NCBI GenBank assembly: GCA_011524395.1
Contig: WTKN01000428.1
Span: 1-35,473 of the forward strand
Reading direction: 5' to 3'
Source: Moorena sp. SS36440bin_2
Lineage (GTDB): Bacteria; Cyanobacteriota; Cyanobacteriia; Cyanobacteriales; Coleofasciculaceae
DNA length: 35,473 nucleotides
The notes below the pieces were generated by a model. That model made no database searches. It was not told the origin of the DNA and was given only the letters and a program-made list of their open reading frames with translations. Positions 1 through 7,158 of the stretch are shown here, one piece after another (the stretch's first letter is position 1; every line of letters begins with the position of its first letter). The position numbers were made by a program, and so were the translations under genes.

Positions 1-45
1 CTCTACATTTATCGATTCTAAACTAGATTGATTTCTATTTGATGA

Positions 46-654
46 CACGCCCTAGCTAAGTACGAAAAAAAACTGGCCAAAAAGCAAGGTATTGCTGCCC
101 GAAAAAAACAAGGCAGTAATGGGCGCAAAAAAGCCAAAAAGATTGTAGCTAAGGTATACGAAAAGATTGGAAATGTCCGCCAATACTACCTCCATAAGCT
201 ATCTAGGAAGATAGTGAATCAGAACCAAGTAGTGGTAGTTGAAAACCTCAATGTCAAGGGCATGGTTCGTAACCATAAATTAGCTAAGGCAATATCTGAT
301 CTAGGTTGGGGAACTTTTGTGAATTTTCTTTCTTATAAGTGCGAGAAAGAAGGGAAAGTGTTGGTCGAAATAAGTCGATGGTTCCCGAGTTCCAAAACTT
401 GCTCTAATTGTCATTACCGCATCAAGGAATTACCACTGGATATCAGGACTTGGACTTGTCCAAGTTGTGGAATTCACCACGACAGAGATGGTAATGCGGC
501 AAAGAATATTAGAGCAGAAGGGATCAGGATGCTATCCTCCTCTGGGACGGGGGAGGTCAACGCCAATGGAGAAAAAGTAAGACCAAGACGTGGACGCCCG
601 TCCAAGTTAAGGCATTCTTCAGTGAAGTTGGAAGTCCCGACCTCTAGGAAGTAG
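46..654 (+). pseudogene. tnpB: 5'-truncated IS200/IS605-type TnpB (OrfB) remnant
   Basis: The frame is open from about position 46 after a TGA at 43-45, and reads as the C-terminal two thirds of a TnpB RNA-guided nuclease. Visible parts are a basic helical stretch (YEKKLAKKQ), the RuvC-II motif with its glutamate (VVVENLNVKGM), the WFPSSKTCSNC...CPSCG zinc ribbon, and the RuvC-III motif HHDRDGNAAKNIRAEG with its aspartate. The RuvC-I aspartate region and everything before it are missing, and no other frame in bases 1-45 restores it, so the copy should be catalytically dead. An internal ATG-less start near 214 would give only about 146 residues. The stop codon lies inside the right-end hairpin, as is common in this family. 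Rejoining of the 5' part left of the window cannot be checked. Confidence 0.85.
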
Positions 655-3000
655 AGGTCGGGGTAGTTCACACATGCTAGAAACTACGATGGCTCCACTG
701 GTTGCCACTAACGCCAACGCTGATGGTATAAAAGGTATCCATCCCCCTTGGAGTAACAGACCATAACAGACTCCAGATAAGAGGCTGATACCAAAAAAAA
801 CAGCAATTCCCAAGTAGGATGGGGAATGTAAACGCCAAACTAATAAGCCTCCCACCACAGACCAACTACCAATCCAAAGCACTTCCCCCCACTGTGGCAA
901 CCACCAGAGCAACGGTCGTTTATCCAAAACAGCACTAATAATCTGACTACTCATCTGAGCGTGAACCATAACCCCAGGTATTTTGTCAGACCATGGCCCT
1001 TTAGTATAGGGAGTCCGGTGTACATCCTTTAAATCTTTACCAACCCCAATCAAGACAATCTTATTCTTGACTAAATCCGGCAGTTGGGAGTCGAGTTTAC
1101 CCTTGAGTAAGTCTTGGAGATTAACTTGTTTGGGATTCTTGGCACGATAATTAAGGAGTATCTGATATCCCATGGCATGTTTTGGCTCTAACTGATACCC
1201 ACCAGCATTGTGTGGGAATTTCCGAAACACCACATCACCGATTTCTACATCCCCTGCTGAATTTCTCTTCATCGGCGGGACTTCCTTTTGTTCGGCTAGG
1301 TAATTCAGAGCCACTTGTAAACTTAGAGAGTAAGTAGTATTACAAGTATCCGAAGAGGGCATCGCTAGAAGGTGGCGGCGGATAATATCATCTGGGTCAC
1401 GAGAGAAATCACTAAAGCCGATCTGTTGTGATGCCATACCCGGTGGTGAAGCGATAGCAGAGTGATCAATACTTTTCATTTGGCACACCCCAATGAAACG
1501 AGGATTTTGTTTCAATTGAGTCCCTAAGTTAGGTTCAAACTCAAAGTCATGATAAATATCTAAGCCAATCACTCGCGGTTGATAAGGGTTGAGTTTCCGC
1601 AACAGTTGTGCCAAGGCTGTATCGGATAATGAAGATAATGACCCTTTCGGTGACCAACCCATCTTTTTCTGATACTGAATATCTGGTTCATCCACCGCAA
1701 TTACTAAAACCCGCTCATCCGGCTTTTCAGGTGGTCGCAGACCCATCAGATGGTCGAAAGCACGTAATTCTGATCCTTGTAACAGCCCTAGCGATCGCAT
1801 TGTGATCACTGCGATAGTGACCATAAAACTTACCAGTAAAACCCTTGGGAGTTTGGGTTTATGCTTGAGATAGTCTCGATCATCAATAGGATTGCTAATA
1901 TTTCGGATCAAGTCTTCCCAAGTTGGCGGTTCCAGAGCAGGATTCTGAAATATCACTGGTAACCAACTAGCACAGGGATAGTTATCTTCTACCTCCTCCT
2001 GCAATCTTTTCCGGGTTTCCCAAACTGAATCCGATATGGATTTTTGCTTTGTGGCAAATGCGTTGAGAAAATACGTCAAAAACGTCTGAGCTACCTCATC
2101 TGGCACCCTTTCCCGCATGACCAGGGTTGTCGAGATTGGTAAACTAACCAATTCTGCTGCTAATCCTAACCCATCACAGGAATTAAAAATAGCCAATTTT
2201 AAACCATTTTTAATCGCATTGCTTAGACCATACTTTAACTCTTCAATGGTTAGGCTTTCATCTTCATTGATGAAAAAACATCCTTGTAAATTATCTTTTT
2301 CCGTCAAACTATGACCAGCAAAAAACAATATATCCCACCTTTTATCCCATAATTCATGGCTTAATTGTTTTTTTTTGGGACTGATTAAAGGGACAATTTC
2401 TGCATCCGGTAATTCCTCCTGCAGTAATGTCAAATCCTTCTGGATATCAATCCCCGTGTCATCTCCTAGAATTGCCAATAGTCTGACTTTATTTCTATAT
2501 TGGTCGATTTCTGGGGAGGGTAAGGAAAATTCTGATGTACTGAAATTAACCTCAATATCACAATCGGACAAAACATCCCAGAGATGCCAAGGTAGTTGCC
2601 AAAGTTTGATATTATTAGTTTGGATAATAAACCGAATCTGGTCATTATTCGATAAAGATTTCAAGACTTGATCCCGGAAGCGTTGAAACTTTCTATCCGT
2701 TGAATTTAGCCAATTATTGATCGCCTCTTCTAAATCATGAGCTGAGTTTATAATTGAATAGTTGGTTATCTGTTCTGAGGGAGCTGTCAGTTTCCGATGC
2801 AGTTTGATTCTTCCTTGAGCACGATAGCTTAAGAGCCAACTGTCACACAATTGGTTAATCTGTGGTGCTGGTGGTAACCAACCGTCGATTTCTCTAGGCA
2901 TTAACTTATTGTCATTGGCATCAATACCAATTTTTAAGATTACCCGAAATCCCTTTTTAAAATCACCATCAACTATTTTTAATGTTACTAGTTTCGTCAT
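619..3000 (-). CDS. CHAT (caspase-like) - CHASE2 transmembrane protein with IS-derived C-terminus
   Basis: The protein has about 793 residues. The N-terminal 360 form a CHAT-type caspase-like domain: FFAGH supplies His230 and FNSCDG supplies Cys275, so the His-Cys dyad is intact. A membrane helix at about 385-403 leads into a CHASE2 extracytoplasmic sensor domain (about 408-683, with ELRAFDHLMGLRPP and VLVIAVDEPDI). Three more helices follow at about 702-776. The predicted topology is therefore protease inside, sensor outside. The ATG at 3000 is preferred over one at 3021 because AGGGG sits 7 bases before it. The last 17 residues (from the Cys codon at 670-672) are encoded by the end of the neighbouring IS element, so the native C-terminus has been replaced. 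It is the last gene of a set with the DUF1822 and sigma-like genes. The domains are well supported; the substrate and ligand are unknown. Confidence 0.85.
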   Translation of the reverse strand: MTKLVTLKIVDGDFKKGFRVILKIGIDANDNKLMPREIDGWLPPAPQINQLCDSWLLSYRAQGRIKLHRKLTAPSEQITNYSIINSAHDLEEAINNWLNSTDRKFQRFRDQVLKSLSNNDQIRFIIQTNNIKLWQLPWHLWDVLSDCDIEVNFSTSEFSLPSPEIDQYRNKVRLLAILGDDTGIDIQKDLTLLQEELPDAEIVPLISPKKKQLSHELWDKRWDILFFAGHSLTEKDNLQGCFFINEDESLTIEELKYGLSNAIKNGLKLAIFNSCDGLGLAAELVSLPISTTLVMRERVPDEVAQTFLTYFLNAFATKQKSISDSVWETRKRLQEEVEDNYPCASWLPVIFQNPALEPPTWEDLIRNISNPIDDRDYLKHKPKLPRVLLVSFMVTIAVITMRSLGLLQGSELRAFDHLMGLRPPEKPDERVLVIAVDEPDIQYQKKMGWSPKGSLSSLSDTALAQLLRKLNPYQPRVIGLDIYHDFEFEPNLGTQLKQNPRFIGVCQMKSIDHSAIASPPGMASQQIGFSDFSRDPDDIIRRHLLAMPSSDTCNTTYSLSLQVALNYLAEQKEVPPMKRNSAGDVEIGDVVFRKFPHNAGGYQLEPKHAMGYQILLNYRAKNPKQVNLQDLLKGKLDSQLPDLVKNKIVLIGVGKDLKDVHRTPYTKGPWSDKIPGVMVHAQMSSQIISAVLDKRPLLWWLPQWGEVLWIGSWSVVGGLLVWRLHSPSYLGIAVFFGISLLSGVCYGLLLQGGWIPFIPSALALVATSGAIVVSSMCELPRPLLPRGRDFQLH
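636..671 (+). mobile_element. right end of the IS200/IS605-type element: hairpin plus TTCAC
   Basis: A perfect 10-bp inverted repeat (CCCGACCTCT at 636-645 and AGAGGTCGGG at 653-662, 7-nt loop) follows the sequence GAAGT and is followed by GTAGTTCAC ending at 671. A subterminal hairpin just inside the 3' end is the feature recognised by TnpA Y1 transposases, and it also lies where the TnpB guide RNA is normally encoded. The exact cleavage site is inferred from the similarity to the element end at 31481-31525. Confidence 0.7.
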
Positions 3001-3049
3001 TTTTAATCCCCTATTATTCAATGTAGAATTTAGAATTTATAATTATACA

Positions 3050-3238
3050 TTCTGCCTTATGACTTCTGTCTTCTACATTCTACATTCTACATTCTGCCTT
3101 CTGCCTTCTGCCTTCTGCCTTCTGCCTTCTGCCTTCTGTCTTCTGTATTCTGTATTCTACATTCTGCCTTCTGTCTTCTACATTCTGCCTTCTGCCTTCT
3201 GCTTTCTACATTCTACATTCTACATTCTGCCTTCTGAC
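3050..3238. repeat. 27-copy heptanucleotide tandem array (TTCTGCC / TTCTACA)
   Basis: Exactly 27 consecutive heptamers of the form TTCTNNN (one degenerate copy) fill 189 bp between the DUF1822 and CHAT-CHASE2 genes. This is the short tandemly repeated repetitive (STRR) type known from filamentous cyanobacteria. With the flanks it accounts for most of the 308-bp gap 3001-3308. No promoter or terminator could be recognised in the gap. The array lies within the 5' leader of the CHAT-CHASE2 gene if the three genes are cotranscribed. Confidence 0.95.
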
Positions 3239-3248
3239 ATAAAACCTT

Positions 3249-3272
3249 GGCCTATTGGCCACGCTACGCTAA
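3249..3272 (-). repeat. copy of the GCGTAGCGTGGCC interspersed repeat
   Basis: On the minus strand this reads TTAGCGTAGCGTGGCCAATA followed by GGCCAAGG, matching the core of the longer repeats at 11670-11700 and 31370-31400. It is short and has no coding potential. Confidence 0.5.
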
Positions 3273-3308
3273 CAACCTCACAACTCTAAAGCTTCAACCC
3301 AAGATAGC

Positions 3309-4859
3309 TTAAAGGATAAACTCTTTGGAGAAGCTGGCATATCCCAGTACTATTTTTACCATAAACCTATCCCCTTTTTCACCATTAAACTCTAATTGAA
3401 TCCAATTATCAGCAGTTCTCGACTGAGCCGACAAGAAAATTTCTTCCTCGTGATCAAGTACTAGCAATTCGAGATTAGGTTTTAGATATTTACTCTTAGT
3501 AGGATACACCCGTAAGTGAACATTAATTTCCCCAGCTGCTTCAGGTATGAGAGTAACCATAAATGCTACTTTGGTCTCATTGAGTTGCATTTCTAAATCA
3601 ATTATCTTAACTCGCCTGATCCCAGCTTGGGGATGATTTGGGTCAAGTTTTCCCAAACTGACAGCGGCTTGGCGACGTAAGTCATGATCGTGAGTAGTAT
3701 TGATCATCTCAGCAAGCAATGCGATCGCCTCTAAGTTACTATGACCAATTTCACCCAATAATTCTATAGCGGGTAAGTTAGTGTCTTTACTGCTATTGGT
3801 CTTTATTAGTTTAATAATTGCGGTCACAGCTTCAGGGATATTTTCAGAAAAAGGGGAAGATGCTGAAGAATTATCCTTGAAACTATCTTTCAAACGAGTC
3901 GGTTGAGACCGGTAAGCTAAGCTTAAAGTAGGTTGACCATTACGTGCTCGAATTTCCTCAACAGTTTGCCAACCAGCCTCCAGGAAATTATCCAGCCATG
4001 AGAGTAAATTTATAGATCGCTTACGAGAGTCAACTAGGGAACGTTGTTTATATAATTCCTTGCGCCATTTAGAATTTGATACCAGTGCCTGCCACTGAGA
4101 AAAAGGAATATCTAGCCTCGGAGAATAAAGAGTTTCCTGGCTCAATTGCTTGATTAACGTTGTTGCTTCATCACAGGATAATCTTGCCATTGGCTTTACT
4201 ACCAGTTTGGGACTAGGAGCAAGTTCTTCTGTTACCCACATCACATTCAAATCTTCAATTAAATCTACTGCATCCACAGCGTAGGTTTCATCGATGATGT
4301 CATACTTACCATCACGTAACTGTTGATAAGTGGTGTATCCCCACACCTGTAACCAGCATTCTTCTAAATTCAGTTGCATCCCCACATAATAATGACTAGC
4401 CCACTCAGGAATATCAACCCACTCTCGCGGTACTCGCAACGCTGTAAACTTGATTTCTTCACTAGGAATTAATACCAGTCGCATCTGGTTTAGCTCAACA
4501 GCTGTACCATTCACTACGTCCCAGAAACTTGGTAAATCCCCCAACTCTGGCCATACTAATGCTTTGTTTAGTGGTTTATTTAGTGGTGTATCTAGTGGTT
4601 TATTTCTTGCTTTATCTAGGGCTGTTTCTAGGAAATTTGATTCTGTTAAATTTGGTTTTATTAAATTTGCTTCTGTGTCCAGATAGTTTAAAAACGTATT
4701 TACACAGAGACAATTGAGATACCCTCGCCAACGAGCAGCTTGGTTAGAATAAGGTTGCTCTTGGGTTTTCTGCCATGCTTTGTCTCGTTCTTCTGGGGAG
4801 AATTCTATCAACAATTGTTCTGGATGTAGGCAAGCTACATCCTCTAAACTTAATTTCAT
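3309..4859 (-). CDS. DUF1822 family protein
   Basis: A soluble protein of 516 residues resembling the cyanobacterial DUF1822 family: N-terminal LSLEDVACLHPEQLLIEFS, then a W-rich middle with REWVDIPEWASHYYVGMQL and WLQVWGYTTY, and the later block WLDNFLEAGWQTVEEI. Residues about 350-410 look like one or two HEAT-type helical repeats (AIALLAEM, DLRRQAAVSLGKLDP), followed by a beta-rich C-terminus. Residues about 80-105 are a low-complexity stretch (DTPLNKPLNKAL) encoded by a short tandem repeat in the DNA. A good ribosome site (AGGAG, 3 bases before the ATG) supports the start. The gene lies between the sigma-like gene (103 bp upstream) and the CHAT-CHASE2 gene. Its function is unknown; a partner, inhibitor or substrate role is inference from gene order. 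Confidence 0.8.
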   Translation of the reverse strand: MKLSLEDVACLHPEQLLIEFSPEERDKAWQKTQEQPYSNQAARWRGYLNCLCVNTFLNYLDTEANLIKPNLTESNFLETALDKARNKPLDTPLNKPLNKALVWPELGDLPSFWDVVNGTAVELNQMRLVLIPSEEIKFTALRVPREWVDIPEWASHYYVGMQLNLEECWLQVWGYTTYQQLRDGKYDIIDETYAVDAVDLIEDLNVMWVTEELAPSPKLVVKPMARLSCDEATTLIKQLSQETLYSPRLDIPFSQWQALVSNSKWRKELYKQRSLVDSRKRSINLLSWLDNFLEAGWQTVEEIRARNGQPTLSLAYRSQPTRLKDSFKDNSSASSPFSENIPEAVTAIIKLIKTNSSKDTNLPAIELLGEIGHSNLEAIALLAEMINTTHDHDLRRQAAVSLGKLDPNHPQAGIRRVKIIDLEMQLNETKVAFMVTLIPEAAGEINVHLRVYPTKSKYLKPNLELLVLDHEEEIFLSAQSRTADNWIQLEFNGEKGDRFMVKIVLGYASFSKEFIL

Positions 4860-4961
4860 TGACTCCTATCCTTTTTGATTAATCGTTACTTGATATTTTG
4901 GATATTTTGTGTTTTGACGTTTCACGTTTCAGGTGTCACTTTGACTAAATTGGTTTTGCCT

Positions 4962-6884
4962 TTATCCTGAGCCAGATTGCTCTATTAGTGCCTGATTTTC
5001 CTGGATCCACCGCTCAATAAATTTAGCGATCGCTGGTTTAGCTGATCTAAATTTAATCAATTCTATAGAAAAAAGTTCCTCAATCAATGCCTCAAAAATG
5101 GGTTGAATTATTTCCAGTAAATTATGATTTTTTATAGTTAAGTTATTTTTTTCTATATCACCAAGACTTATTTTGATTAAATGATCAACATTTTCATCAT
5201 AAATTTCATAAATAATTTGAGCAAATAATTCTTGACTATCAGCACTCAAATAAGCTTTTAGATAGTTATTAATAGAGTTAGTTTTAGTGGTTTTAGCAAG
5301 GTACTGTTTGATGTCTTTTGAGGTTAGATTTGTGCTCATAGCATCCTGAAAATAAAAGGTAACGGCTGCCTTCAAAATACGTTTAAAATAACGTTTAAAC
5401 TGGCGAGCCACTTGATATTGCTTTTTAAACCCGAAAAGCTCGATAAAATCTTGTTGATTGATGCCTAGACCAAGCCAAAGTCTTAGGGATGTTTGAGCTA
5501 CCTGATCTAAAGCAGTAAATTCTTTTAAGATAATAGTCCTGACTTGAGTCAACTCATCCTTTTCTTCCTCTTGGATTACCACCTCTAAAGGATTAGATGC
5601 TATATCAGTAATTTCCCCATACTCATCCAAGGATACTGAATTCCGCTGTTGAGACATCCGCACCGCTTGGATACAAATGGCTAGCATTTCTTCAATGTGC
5701 TGTTCCCGTAGGGTGGGGGTCGCCCATGTGCTGTTCCCGTAGGGTGGGCGTCGCCCATGTGCTGTTCCCGTAGGGTGGGGGTCGCCCATATGCTGAGTCT
5801 CGATTGCTGTTCGCCTAGGGTGGGCGTCGCCCATATGCTGTTCGCCTAGGGTGGGGGTCGCCCATATGCTGAGTCTCGATTGCTGAGTGTTAATTGTTGA
5901 GTGTTGATTGCTGTTCCCGTAGGGTGGGCGTCGCCCATATGCTGTTCCCGTAGGGTGGGCGTCGCCCATATGCTGATTGCTGGTTGCTGAGTAACGTATT
6001 ACTTGTCTTAACCAATCTGAATCACTTCTTTTAGGGTTATTCCTCTTAAAATCAGCACTTTGTAACTCAGAGATCACGATTTTAGTTAACCGATTTAACT
6101 GCTGATTGTAACGAGTAGCAATTTGGTTAAGCTGTTGCTGGCTTAGGAATTTAATTGGGGAGTTATTGCGAGTATTTCCCTTGCTGCTGGGGGGATACAT
6201 CTCGTTAAAGTAGTCTTTAAACGATTGCCAAGCCAGACGATAATAGTTTAAATCTTGATTAGTGATTCCATAGTTTTTAAGTGCTTGCTCAAGTTCGCTT
6301 TTATCCAAATATCGCAACAAGCCATAATCAGAAAATTTGATAGATTTTAACCTGAGTTCCTTGGCGACTTGATTTCTAATAATTCGCTTGAGGGCATTGA
6401 AAGCATAGCCATTGATAGAAGACTTGGCATAAAAATTAAATCCTCGGAGGAGTTTAGCTGGTTTGCTGGCTGCTTCACTAGCAATGATGAAACATTCTTC
6501 TACAGGATAATGTAAGGCAAGATTATGAGATTTACTCAACTGATGGGCGATCGCTTGAGCTGCAGACCAACAAACAAACTGTAGGTAATTGAATAAAAGC
6601 TGATCAGATAACGTTAACAATAACAGATAAGCTCTAATCACCCCGATCGGAAGATTAGTAATGGATAAAATCCGGGAAATATCAGATGCTTGTCTCAACT
6701 GATATAAGAAGCAATCAGCCCACTGGGCTTCGCTCCTGTCTGGCTCATACTGGACTAGATGTGCCATGAAAGCCTCTAATCTAGAATTAGATTGAAAAAC
6801 CGCTTCGAGCCCCCTATCACCTTGATGGTCTTTTAAATAAATAGATGTCGAAAACGGTTTAATACCTGAGTTGTTAGTAGGCAT
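4962..6884 (-). CDS. sigma-70-like protein with an in-frame repeat insertion
   Basis: A protein of 640 residues. Residues about 125-215 (IIASEAASKPAKLLRGFNF, then INGYAFNALKRIIRNQVAKE) resemble sigma region 2, which binds core polymerase and the -10 element. Residues about 445-505 (LRLWLGLGINQQDFIELFG, then YQVARQFKRYFKRIL) resemble region 4 with a helix-turn-helix. Between them, residues 301-396 are encoded by seven copies of a 31-bp DNA repeat and carry GDAHPTGTA / GRRPPYGNS / WATPTLREQ strings, clearly an insertion in the linker. The last 130 residues are helical and unrecognised. GAGG lies 9 bases before the ATG. It is first in the set with DUF1822 and CHAT-CHASE2. The sigma assignment comes from pattern reading only and needs a profile search; otherwise it is a conserved hypothetical. 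Confidence 0.6.
   Translation of the reverse strand: MPTNNSGIKPFSTSIYLKDHQGDRGLEAVFQSNSRLEAFMAHLVQYEPDRSEAQWADCFLYQLRQASDISRILSITNLPIGVIRAYLLLLTLSDQLLFNYLQFVCWSAAQAIAHQLSKSHNLALHYPVEECFIIASEAASKPAKLLRGFNFYAKSSINGYAFNALKRIIRNQVAKELRLKSIKFSDYGLLRYLDKSELEQALKNYGITNQDLNYYRLAWQSFKDYFNEMYPPSSKGNTRNNSPIKFLSQQQLNQIATRYNQQLNRLTKIVISELQSADFKRNNPKRSDSDWLRQVIRYSATSNQHMGDAHPTGTAYGRRPPYGNSNQHSTINTQQSRLSIWATPTLGEQHMGDAHPRRTAIETQHMGDPHPTGTAHGRRPPYGNSTWATPTLREQHIEEMLAICIQAVRMSQQRNSVSLDEYGEITDIASNPLEVVIQEEEKDELTQVRTIILKEFTALDQVAQTSLRLWLGLGINQQDFIELFGFKKQYQVARQFKRYFKRILKAAVTFYFQDAMSTNLTSKDIKQYLAKTTKTNSINNYLKAYLSADSQELFAQIIYEIYDENVDHLIKISLGDIEKNNLTIKNHNLLEIIQPIFEALIEELFSIELIKFRSAKPAIAKFIERWIQENQALIEQSGSG
5701..5973. 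repeat. seven-copy 31-bp repeat inside a coding region
   Basis: Copies start at 5701, 5732, 5763, 5808, 5839, 5912 and 5943. Copies in direct contact have a period of exactly 31 bp, and short spacers (GAGTCTCGATTGC-like and GAGTGTT-like) separate the blocks. The core reads TGTTCCCGTAGGGTGGG then CGTCGCCCATATGC, with TTCGCCTAGG variants. Since 31 is not a multiple of three, successive copies are read in successive frames of the host gene on the minus strand, and all three are open. Confidence 0.95.
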
Positions 6885-6949
6885 TGATTCTTTCCTCTAA
6901 CTTGTAAGCACCATTACCAAATTAATTACCTACTCGTAATCTCTGTAAT

Positions 6950-6964
6950 CCTTACATTGTAAGG
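6950..6964. promoter_or_regulatory. CCTTACA-T-TGTAAGG palindrome in the divergent intergenic region
   Basis: A perfect 7+1+7 dyad lies 66 bp upstream of the sigma-like gene and about 195 bp upstream of the gamma-glutamyltransferase gene. A further TTGTAAG half-site occurs at 6903-6909. The symmetry and position suggest an operator, but no regulator is identified. The rest of the 274-bp gap shows no other clear element. Confidence 0.4.
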
Positions 6965-7158
6965 CTTTGAGCTGTTAAAAATGTGCAATTAATTTTGTGT
7001 ACCTGCTTAGTAGCGCTTTAGCTTAACTACTAACTTGAATCCATTCATAGCTCAAACAACTAAGTAGAAGGAAACCTCATTATGTACTTAGTACCCAAGC
7101 TTAGGGGTTATGCAGCTTGTCTATAAAATAACTACAGAACATTTGATAATCGAAAATT

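Noticed and set aside
3050-3238. CRISPR or origin iterons
   Set aside because: The unit is only seven bases with no spacers; it is a typical STRR array.
2909-3289. 126-codon open frame over the heptamer array
   Set aside because: A seven-base repeat cycles through all frames; the translation is a low-complexity string and lies opposite the start of the CHAT-CHASE2 gene.
5701-5973. CRISPR array
   Set aside because: Repeats are contiguous with no unique spacers between them and lie within a coding region; no cas genes are present.
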